Of a DNA stretch of 64,000 nt, positions 1-6,920 are shown piece after piece. The notes below the pieces were generated by a model. It did not search any database. It saw nothing but the letters and a program-made list of their open reading frames with translations, and was not told where the DNA came from. Source of the DNA: an uncultured Coriobacteriaceae bacterium (GTDB taxonomy: Bacteria; Actinomycetota; Coriobacteriia; Coriobacteriales; Coriobacteriaceae). The translations under genes were made by a program, and so were the position numbers. The DNA is taken from the NCBI GenBank assembly GCA_944319885.1, contig CALUFC010000010.1:1-64000 (forward strand), written 5' to 3'. Every line of letters begins with the position of its first letter. Positions within the stretch are counted from its first letter, which is position 1.

Positions 1-813
1 GGGGTTGGGGAACACGAGCACGGTGGCATGGCCGGCAACCGTGCTTTCAGGAGCCTTGCGCTGCGCAACCTCGGGTACGATGGCGGCGTCGAGCTGCAGG
101 TCGCCATCGATGGCGAGTTCGGGTGCCTTCTCCTTGGCAAACGCGGTGGCCTCCTGGACCTTCTTGGCGGTATCGCCGCCGGCCGACCCCATCGTGGAGT
201 ACGAGAGCATGGCGACCTTGGGCTCGACATCACCCATGAACGTCTTGAAGGAGTTGGCGGAGGCGATGGCGATCTCGGAGAGCTCGTCGGAGGTCGGGGC
301 GATGTTGAGGCCGCAGTCGGCGAAAACGAGCGTGCCGTCGGCACCGAACTCAGGAGTCTGGGTGCACATGACCATGAATGCGGAGACGAGCTTCGTGCCC
401 GGAGCGGTCTTCAGGATCTGCAGCGCCGGACGCAGCGTGTTAGCCGTGGAGTGACAGGCTCCCGAGACGAGACCGTCGGCGTCGCCCATCTTCACCATCA
501 TGGTGCCGTAGTAGGTGGCGTCCATCATCTGCGCGCGCGCCTGCTCGATGGTGACGCCCTTCTTGGCGCGAAGCTCCGCGAACTTCTGGGCATAGGCTTC
601 GTGCTTGGGCGCGGTGGGGGAGGTCGGATCGATCACGGTAACGCCCTCGACGTCGATCTTGGCCGGATCGCCCAGGATAACGAGGTTGGCAAGGCCCTCG
701 GCGACGATCTTCTTCGCGGCCTCGATGGTGCGCGGATCCTCGCCTTCGGGCAGGACGATCGTCTTGACGTCGGCTTTGGCGGCGTCTTTCATGCGTGTCA
801 GGAAATCGCTCAT
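1..813 (-). CDS. pta: phosphate acetyltransferase, 3' part beyond window
   Basis: Pta converts acetyl-CoA and phosphate to acetyl phosphate plus CoA in the cytoplasm, the first step of the Pta-AckA acetate/ATP pathway. The reverse strand reads MSDFLTRMKDAAKADVK and continues without a stop to the window edge for 271 codons. Family signatures include VLPEGEDPRT near the N-terminus, GDADGLVSGACHSTANTLRP, and GDVEPKVAMLSYSTMGS. The start is the ATG at 811-813, with AAGGAG on the minus strand just upstream. The C-terminal part of the usual 320-330 residues is missing only because the window ends. An ackA gene downstream would be typical but cannot be seen. Confidence 0.95.
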   Translation of the reverse strand, partial: MSDFLTRMKDAAKADVKTIVLPEGEDPRTIEAAKKIVAEGLANLVILGDPAKIDVEGVTVIDPTSPTAPKHEAYAQKFAELRAKKGVTIEQARAQMMDATYYGTMMVKMGDADGLVSGACHSTANTLRPALQILKTAPGTKLVSAFMVMCTQTPEFGADGTLVFADCGLNIAPTSDELSEIAIASANSFKTFMGDVEPKVAMLSYSTMGSAGGDTAKKVQEATAFAKEKAPELAIDGDLQLDAAIVPEVAQRKAPESTVAGHATVLVFPNP

Positions 814-894
814 GATACTCCTTGAGATCACGCTCACGTGCGCGAACCGCCTGGTGCGGGCCGGCATGATGAGCTTTCCTTGTGTGGCATGTCT

Positions 895-919
895 ATTATA
901 GGCCGCTGAGCGCTATAAT
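895..919. promoter_or_regulatory. divergent -10 boxes between pta and glf
   Basis: Two perfect TATAAT hexamers face away from each other: one on the plus strand at 914-919 (toward glf) and one on the minus strand at 895-900 (toward pta). Together they form the inverted repeat ATTATAG/CTATAAT with 11 bases between. Neither has a clear -35 hexamer at 16-18 bases. Both face short leaders with good ribosome binding sites, so a divergent promoter pair is likely; joint control is an inference. Confidence 0.5.
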
Positions 920-995
920 CGCTCTGAACAATTCGGTGGTACATGCCGAGCTGGCTGGAAGTTCCATCGCGGGGCTTCCCGAATAAGGAGTGTCG

Positions 996-2198
996 ATGCA
1001 CATCACATCCGGTCTTCCCGAGACCTTCAATCCCGACTCGTATGACATGATCGTCGTGGGCGCTGGCTACGCTGGTTCCGTCTGTGCCCGCCGCCTCGCC
1101 GAGAGCGCGGGCTTCCGCGTCGCCGTGCTCGAGCGCCGTGATCACATCGCAGGCAACGCCTACGATTGCGAGAACGAGGACGGCATCCTTATTCACGTGT
1201 ACGGCCCGCACATCTACCACACCTTCGATGAGCGCGTGCACAACTTCCTGTCGCGCTTCACCAAGTGGACCGACTACCAGCACAAGGTGCTTGCGAACAT
1301 CCACGGCACGCTCATGCCCGTGCCCTTCAACCACACCTCGCTCAAGCTCGCCTTCGGCGACGAGCGCGGCGAGGAGCTCTACCGGAAGCTCGTGGAGACC
1401 TTCGGCGAGAACAAGAAGGTTCCCATCATGGAGCTGCGCAAGAAGAACGACCCCGATCTCCAGGAGGTCGCGGATTACGTCTACGAGAACGTGTTCCTGT
1501 ATTACACGATGAAGCAGTGGGGCCAGACACCCGACGAGATCGATCCTTCGGTCACGGGCCGCGTTCCGGTTTTCATCGGCGATGATGATCGCTACTTCCC
1601 GCAGGCACCGTTCCAGGGCATGCCCGCCGAGGGTTACACGAAGCTCTTCGAGCACATGCTCGATCACGACCTGATCGATGTCTTCCTCGATGTCGACGCG
1701 CGCGACATCTTCGAGATTACCGACACGAACGTGAACGTGTGCGGCAAGTGCTATGGCGGCGAGATCGTCTATACGGGTCCCCTCGACGAGCTGTTCGGGC
1801 TCGATCTGGGCGCGCTGCCGTACCGTACACTCGACATGGTGTTCGAAACCCTTGACGAGGATCAGTTCCAGCCCGTGGGTACCGTGAACTACACCACGAG
1901 CGAGGACTTTACGCGCATCACCGAGTTCAAGAACATGACCGGTCAGGTGGTTCCCGGCAAGACCACCATCATGAAGGAGTTCAGCCACGCCTACGAGCCC
2001 GGCAGCGGCCAGACGCCGTATTACGCCATCATCGACCCCGAGAATCAGGCGCTGTATGAGCGCTATCTCGAGCGCGTGCAGAACCTCACGAACTTCCATC
2101 CGGTGGGCCGTCTTGCCGAGTACCGCTACTACGATATGGACGCGGTGACGGCTTCTGCCCTCGACCTTTCGGATGAGATCATCGCCTGCCATGCATAA
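996..2198 (+). CDS. glf: UDP-galactopyranose mutase
   Basis: This FAD enzyme interconverts UDP-galactopyranose and UDP-galactofuranose, the donor for galactofuranose-containing surface glycans. The 400-residue product begins with a Rossmann FAD motif, DMIVVGAGYAGSVCARRLAE, at about residues 17-36, followed by YGPHIYHTFD, FLYYTMKQWG and a C-terminal GRLAEYRYYDMD segment, all typical of Glf. I chose ATG 996 because AAGGAG at 985-990 is five bases upstream; the in-frame GTG at 990 would overlap that site. The stop codon overlaps the next gene by 8 bases, so the two are translationally linked. Confidence 0.95.
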   Translation: MHITSGLPETFNPDSYDMIVVGAGYAGSVCARRLAESAGFRVAVLERRDHIAGNAYDCENEDGILIHVYGPHIYHTFDERVHNFLSRFTKWTDYQHKVLANIHGTLMPVPFNHTSLKLAFGDERGEELYRKLVETFGENKKVPIMELRKKNDPDLQEVADYVYENVFLYYTMKQWGQTPDEIDPSVTGRVPVFIGDDDRYFPQAPFQGMPAEGYTKLFEHMLDHDLIDVFLDVDARDIFEITDTNVNVCGKCYGGEIVYTGPLDELFGLDLGALPYRTLDMVFETLDEDQFQPVGTVNYTTSEDFTRITEFKNMTGQVVPGKTTIMKEFSHAYEPGSGQTPYYAIIDPENQALYERYLERVQNLTNFHPVGRLAEYRYYDMDAVTASALDLSDEIIACHA

Positions 2199-3222
2199 GA
2201 TCATCAGCTTCGGCATTCCGTGCTACAACTCTGCGGCAGACATGGACCACTGCATCACCTCGATCCTCGAGGGGTCGGGGTATGCGAGCGACATCGAGAT
2301 CATCATCGTCGATGACGGCAGCGTGGACGAGACCCCCGCGAAGGCAGACGAATGGGAGGCGCGCTGCCCCGGCATCATTCGCGCCGTGCACCAGGATAAC
2401 GGCGGGCACGGTATGGCGGTGCTCGCGGGGCTTCGCGAAGCGCAGGGCACCTATTACAAGGTCGTCGATTCCGATGACTGGCTCGATGCGACGGCACTCG
2501 CCACGATGCTCTCCATGCTGCGCGGGTTCGAGGAGCGCGATGTGCGCGTTGACCTTTTTATCTCGAACTACGTGTACGAAAAGGTCTACGAGAACAAGCG
2601 CAACGCGGTGAGCTACCGCTCGGCGCTGCCGCGCAAACGGGTGTTTGGCTGGGATGAGATCGGGCATTTCCGGCCCGATCAGAATCTGCTCATGCACAGC
2701 CTGTGCTACCGTACGGACGTGCTCCGCTCAGCCGAGCTTCCCATGCCGGCCCATACGTTCTACGTCGACAACATCTATGCCTACGTACCGCTGCCGCGCT
2801 GCAAGACGCTCTACTATGCGGATATCGACCTCTATCGGTATTTCATTGGGCGCGAGGGCCAGAGCGTCAACGAGGCGACGATGGTCAAGCGCCTCGACCA
2901 GCAGTTCCGTATCACACGCATCATGATGGAGTCGTATCATCTCTATACCGAGGTTGCCGAGCCGCGTCTGCGCTCGTACATGATGCATTACTTCACCATG
3001 ATGATGACGATCTGCTCGGTGTTCACCAAGCTATCCGATGACCCTGCGATGCCGGGGAATCTGCGCAAGCTCTGGGATGACCTCAAGCGGTTCGATGAGA
3101 AGATGTACCGCAAGGCCCGTTGGGGTCTGTTGGGCATCAGCACGAATCTTCCCACCAAGGCGGGGGAGAAGGTCACGCTGGGCGGCTATCATCTGGCCGA
3201 GAGGATCTTCAAGTTCAACTAA
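2191..3222 (+). CDS. family 2 glycosyltransferase
   Basis: A 343-residue GT-A fold glycosyltransferase. The N-terminal domain has GIPCYNSAADMDHCITSILE, then IEIIIVDDGSVDETP (nucleotide-sugar site) and KVVDSDDWLD, which carries the metal-binding DXD-type motif. I see no transmembrane segment, so it is probably cytoplasmic or membrane-peripheral. Translation likely starts at ATG 2191, inside the end of glf; an in-frame ATG at 2173 lies deeper in glf. Pairing with glf suggests it transfers galactofuranose or builds the same glycan, but the sequence does not fix the sugar. It ends tail-to-tail with the next gene, sharing bases 3219-3222. Confidence 0.88.
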   Translation: MHKIISFGIPCYNSAADMDHCITSILEGSGYASDIEIIIVDDGSVDETPAKADEWEARCPGIIRAVHQDNGGHGMAVLAGLREAQGTYYKVVDSDDWLDATALATMLSMLRGFEERDVRVDLFISNYVYEKVYENKRNAVSYRSALPRKRVFGWDEIGHFRPDQNLLMHSLCYRTDVLRSAELPMPAHTFYVDNIYAYVPLPRCKTLYYADIDLYRYFIGREGQSVNEATMVKRLDQQFRITRIMMESYHLYTEVAEPRLRSYMMHYFTMMMTICSVFTKLSDDPAMPGNLRKLWDDLKRFDEKMYRKARWGLLGISTNLPTKAGEKVTLGGYHLAERIFKFN

Positions 3223-4223
3223 GCGAGATCGCGGGCGGCGGGAATGCCGTGAAGCCCGGTTGCCTCGGTCACGCCTGCAATGAGCGCGTCCTCGAGGGTG
3301 CGGGTGGCGGCGATGCCCATGACGTCGAGCGGGACGGGCTTGTCGATCTCGCCGGACGCGAGCACGTAGATGGTGTCACCATCGTTGGTGGTATGCGTGG
3401 GGCGGATGACGTGCGCATAGGCGTCTGCTGCCATCTGCGCGACCTTTGTTGCCTGCGCCTTGGTAAGGCGTGCGTTGGTTACGATGCACGAGATGGTGGT
3501 GTTCGTACGGTCGAGTGGCATCTGGGCATGCGCGCCTGCGGCGAGCATAGCGTCTTCCATGTCGACGATTTCCCGTGATTCAGGTGTGCGGCGCATGCCG
3601 GCGATCGCGGCTCCCGTGGCGGGGTCGCAGATATTGCCGCAGGCGTTTACCACGGCGACGGCTCCGATTTTGAGCGCGTCGAGCCGATAGGCTCGTGCGC
3701 CGAGACCGCCTTTCATGGCGCACGCCGGTCCGTTGAACTTGCCCACCGTAGCACCGGTGCCAGCGCCTGTGCATCCTTCGGCGAGCGCGCTGTCCGACGG
3801 CCCGTCGAGCGCGGCGCGCGTTGCGGCAACCCCGTCTGCAACAGATGGACGCACATCGGCACGGCCGAATGCAAGATCGAAGATGCAGCTTGAGCAGACG
3901 ATGGGTACGAGCGCGGGGCCGGTGTCGAGCCCGATGCCGCGCTGCTCGAGCTCGCGTGCGACGCCAGACGCCGCTTCGAGTCCGTATGCCGATCCGCCCG
4001 AGAGGCACACGGCGTGGACGGCCTCGACCGTGTTCTCGGGGCGCAGCAAGTCGGTTTCTCGCGAGGCGGGAGCACCGCCGCGCACGTCCACGCCGGCAGC
4101 GGCGCCGCGGGGGGCGACGATGACCGTGCAGCCCGTGCCTGATTTGAGGTTGGTGGCATGGCCGAACGAGAATCCCTCAATCGAGGTAATGGGGATGGGT
4201 GTGAGCTGAGCTGATGCAGCCAT
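3219..4223 (-). CDS. P1 family peptidase (DmpA/S58-like)
   Basis: A 334-residue member of the P1/DmpA family, which includes self-processing aminopeptidases and amidases with an N-terminal nucleophile. Seen here are IEGFSFGHATNLKSGTGCTV at the N-terminus, the Gly-rich CLSGGSAYGLEAASGV segment, and DRTNTTISCIVTNARLTKAQ, where the conserved NTT marks the likely cleavage site and new N-terminal Thr. RPTHTTNDGDTIYVLASG follows. The start at 4223 has AAAGG seven bases upstream; longer in-frame versions run back into maf. The gene follows maf by 28 bases in a minus-strand operon. The substrate is unknown. Confidence 0.88.
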   Translation of the reverse strand: MAASAQLTPIPITSIEGFSFGHATNLKSGTGCTVIVAPRGAAAGVDVRGGAPASRETDLLRPENTVEAVHAVCLSGGSAYGLEAASGVARELEQRGIGLDTGPALVPIVCSSCIFDLAFGRADVRPSVADGVAATRAALDGPSDSALAEGCTGAGTGATVGKFNGPACAMKGGLGARAYRLDALKIGAVAVVNACGNICDPATGAAIAGMRRTPESREIVDMEDAMLAAGAHAQMPLDRTNTTISCIVTNARLTKAQATKVAQMAADAYAHVIRPTHTTNDGDTIYVLASGEIDKPVPLDVMGIAATRTLEDALIAGVTEATGLHGIPAARDLA

Positions 4224-4251
4224 GTCGCGACCTTTCATGCGTGGTACGAGC

Positions 4252-4833
4252 CTAAAAGCCGCCGAGATGAACGAGGCGGCGAATCTCGCGGTGGACTTTT
4301 GCGATGGGCAGGCCGACAACGTTGTAGAAGTCCCCGTTGATGCGCTCGACCAAGAGTCTGCCGCCTCTGCCCTGGATGCCATAGGCACCGGCCTTATCGA
4401 GCGGCTCGCCTGATCGGATATAGCTCGTCATCTCGTCTTCGGTGAGGGGGAAGAACGTGACATCGGAGATATCGGTGAACGAGCATGTTGGCAGCAGCTC
4501 GTTGCCGGTGGCGATGCAGACGCCCGTCGCCACCTGATGCGTTCTTCCGGAGAGCTGCCCCAGCATCGCGAGCGCCTCGTCCGCATCGGCCGGCTTGCCG
4601 AGCGAGCGGCCATCGATGCACACGATGGTGTCTGCCGCAAGCACGAGCTCGCCGGGAGCGGCGTGCGCCTCGCAGACGCAGTGTGCCTTCTCGTTGGCAA
4701 GGCGCCTCACGAGTGCGATGGGGTCTTCTTCCTCGTGAGGCGTTTCGTCGATATCAGCGGGAATGACGCGAAACGCATAACCCGCTTCGTGCATGAGCTC
4801 GATGCGTCGCGGGGACTGCGAGGCCAAGATCAT
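4252..4833 (-). CDS. maf: Maf-like nucleoside triphosphate pyrophosphatase
   Basis: Maf proteins hydrolyse dTTP/UTP or modified nucleotides to the monophosphates and have been linked to septum control in Bacillus. The 193-residue product shows the family pattern in order: ILASQSPRRIELM at the N-terminus, VLAADTIVCIDGR with the catalytic Asp, GRTHQVATGVC, and DKAGAYGIQGRGG followed by FYNVVGLPI. It lies between a DJ-1 gene and a P1 peptidase gene, and its first four bases overlap the DJ-1 stop (ATGA). Whether it is the dTTP/UTP type or the m7GTP type cannot be settled by eye. Confidence 0.93.
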   Translation of the reverse strand: MILASQSPRRIELMHEAGYAFRVIPADIDETPHEEEDPIALVRRLANEKAHCVCEAHAAPGELVLAADTIVCIDGRSLGKPADADEALAMLGQLSGRTHQVATGVCIATGNELLPTCSFTDISDVTFFPLTEDEMTSYIRSGEPLDKAGAYGIQGRGGRLLVERINGDFYNVVGLPIAKVHREIRRLVHLGGF

Positions 4834-5375
4834 AGCTGGATGCCCTCGCGCACCTTGGCGACGGCGGTCTTGCCGGCGATATCCTCGAGTACGGCGAGCG
4901 CGAACGGCAGCGCTTGCCCCATGGCCGACGCCGTGATGATGTTGCCGTCGACCACAACGGTCTTGCCGCCCGCATAGGTGCCGGCGGGGAAGGTCTGCTC
5001 GAAGCCGGGGAAGCAGGTGGCGCGACGTCCCACCAAAAGCCCGAGCTCGCCCAAGATAGAGGGCGCGGCACAGATGGCGGCCACGTGCTTGGTGGTGGCA
5101 AACTCGCTTACCAAGTCACAGACGCGCTGATTACGACGGAGATTGGTGGTGCCGGGAAGCCCTCCGGGCAGCACGATGTAGTCATATTCGTCGAAGTCGA
5201 CCTCGTCGAGCGTATAGTCGCACACGATGCTGATCTGCTGCGAGCTGATAGCGTCGCGCGTGGACATGGTTGAGACGAGCGCGACGCGAACGCCGCCCCT
5301 TCGAAGAACATCGACAATCGTTAGGCATTCGATGGTCTCGAAACCGTCGGCGACGAGCACGGCAACAGCGGACAT
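4830..5375 (-). CDS. DJ-1/PfpI family protein
   Basis: A 181-residue class I glutamine-amidotransferase-like protein of the DJ-1/YajL/ThiJ group. The nucleophile-elbow cysteine is in HVAAICAAPSILGELGLL, and the conserved acidic residue is in ADGFETIECL near the N-terminus; YDYIVLPGGLPGTTNL is the usual central motif. Relatives act as chaperones, glyoxalase/deglycase-type enzymes or oxidative-stress factors; the role here is not determined. ATG 5375 has AAAGGAAG upstream. It is the first gene of DJ-1-maf-P1 peptidase. Confidence 0.92.
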   Translation of the reverse strand: MSAVAVLVADGFETIECLTIVDVLRRGGVRVALVSTMSTRDAISSQQISIVCDYTLDEVDFDEYDYIVLPGGLPGTTNLRRNQRVCDLVSEFATTKHVAAICAAPSILGELGLLVGRRATCFPGFEQTFPAGTYAGGKTVVVDGNIITASAMGQALPFALAVLEDIAGKTAVAKVREGIQL

Positions 5376-5456
5376 GGGGCTTCCTTTCGCGCGCGTGCCC
5401 CAGATGGGGCGAGAAGTACGAACATCTTGGCTTATACCCCTGAACGCGGGCGGCTA

Positions 5457-6773
5457 TCAGCGCATGCGCTTGAGATGTCCCACGGTTTCGCAGTGGAAGG
5501 TCTGGGGGAACAGGTCGACGGGCGTGGCCGAGATGAGCCGGAACGTTCCCTCATCGTGGAAGCGCTTGATATCACGGGCGAACGTCGCGGGATCGCAGGA
5601 CACGTACGCCACATCGCGTGCGGAGGTCCCTGCGATGAGGCCGATCGCTTCCGGCGCGAGGCCCGCGCGCGGCGGGTCGACCACGAGCACGTCGATGTCC
5701 TGATCGGGAAATTCGCGTACCGCGTCGCCACCGATCACATCGACGTTATCAAGGCCGGCGAGATCGATGTTGCGCCTGAGGTCGCGCACGGATGGCCCGT
5801 ACGCCTCGACGGCAGACACGAACGCGGCGCGCCGCGCGAGCGGGATGGTGAACGTGCCGGCACCGCAGTAGAGATCGCAGGCGAGCTCATCGGCTTGAGG
5901 GTCGAGCGCCTCCATGACAAGTTCGATGAGTATCTCGGCGGCGGCGGTATTGACCTGGAAAAACGAAGGTGCCGAGATGCGCATGCGCTCGCCGGCGATG
6001 CGCTCTTCCCATGTGGGATTGCCCGCGAGCACCTCGAGCGCGCTCACGCGCCGCGCCGCCGCGTCTCCCTTGCTCATTACGCGCACCACGCTCGAAGGCG
6101 CCAGCGCGTCACCAAGCACACGCGCCACCTGCGCGCGCGGGAAGCCCCCGGTGGGTGTCCAGAGCGCCACTTGGAGCTGCCCGGTACGGCTGCTGGCGCG
6201 AATGCCCACGCGCTCAAGGGATAGATCGCGGGAGTTGCCCATATACGAGAGCGCGCCGGCAACGGATTTCACTGCGCGCGGGAACCGCTTCTCAAAGAGC
6301 GGACACCGGTCGACCTTGATGACCTGGTTTGCATCGTGGCCATGCATGCCGAGGGCGAACTTGCCGTTTGTCTCGATCGGCGAAAGCTCGACCTTGTTGC
6401 GATAGCCCCATGCAGCCTTTGCGTGGCGGAGCGGCTGCACGATCGAGGCAACCTCGGAGGTGCTGAGCTTGCCGGTTCGCTCGAGCGCGCTTGCGAGGTT
6501 CTCGGCTTTTGCCGCATGCTGAGCGGAGATGCTGAGCACACCCCACGGGCAGCCGCCGCACACGCCGATATAGGGACAGGGGGCGTCGGTACGCAGGCTC
6601 GATGGCTCGAGGACGGACGTGGCACGTGCACGGGCGTAATGCTTCTCCTCGCGGACGATTTCGGCGTCGACCACGTCGCCGGCAACGCCACCGGCGACGA
6701 AGACCGTCTTGCCGTCGTCGGTGTGCGCCAGCCCGTCGGGACCGTACACCATGCGTTCGATGGAAAGTCTCAT
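5457..6773 (-). CDS. class I SAM-dependent RNA (uracil-5-)-methyltransferase, TrmA/RlmD family
   Basis: A 438-residue enzyme that should methylate C5 of a uridine in 23S rRNA or tRNA. The N-terminus resembles a TRAM RNA-binding domain (MRLSIERMVYGPDGLAH...). CPYIGVCGGCPW supplies CX5CX2C and VDRCPLFEK a fourth Cys, as in the 4Fe-4S cluster of RumA. The SAM domain has CDLYCGAGTFTIPLA and VVDPPRAGL, and AYVSCDPATFARDI holds the catalytic Cys. ATG 6773 begins at the family N-terminus; the frame stays open upstream but without family similarity. RlmD, RlmCD and TrmA cannot be told apart by eye. Confidence 0.9.
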   Translation of the reverse strand: MRLSIERMVYGPDGLAHTDDGKTVFVAGGVAGDVVDAEIVREEKHYARARATSVLEPSSLRTDAPCPYIGVCGGCPWGVLSISAQHAAKAENLASALERTGKLSTSEVASIVQPLRHAKAAWGYRNKVELSPIETNGKFALGMHGHDANQVIKVDRCPLFEKRFPRAVKSVAGALSYMGNSRDLSLERVGIRASSRTGQLQVALWTPTGGFPRAQVARVLGDALAPSSVVRVMSKGDAAARRVSALEVLAGNPTWEERIAGERMRISAPSFFQVNTAAAEILIELVMEALDPQADELACDLYCGAGTFTIPLARRAAFVSAVEAYGPSVRDLRRNIDLAGLDNVDVIGGDAVREFPDQDIDVLVVDPPRAGLAPEAIGLIAGTSARDVAYVSCDPATFARDIKRFHDEGTFRLISATPVDLFPQTFHCETVGHLKRMR

Positions 6774-6854
6774 GAAACCCCCTGCGCCTGTCGTATCATC
6801 CGGTTCAGTGTAGCGGTTTTGCCCGCATCTGCATCCGCGTCCAAGCGATGTCTC

Positions 6855-6893
6855 CAAAATGACAGGACGCCCGTCTTGATGAGGGCGTCCTGT
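6855..6893 (-). terminator. likely rho-independent terminator of ppk
   Basis: A perfect 11-bp stem, ACAGGACGCCC (6862-6872) with GGGCGTCCTGT (6883-6893) and a 10-base loop, lies 28 bases after the ppk stop on the minus strand. It is followed in that direction by CATTTTGG, so the U-tract is short. Confidence 0.65.
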
Positions 6894-6920
6894 TGTGTGG
6901 ATAGGGGCATGAACACGCAG

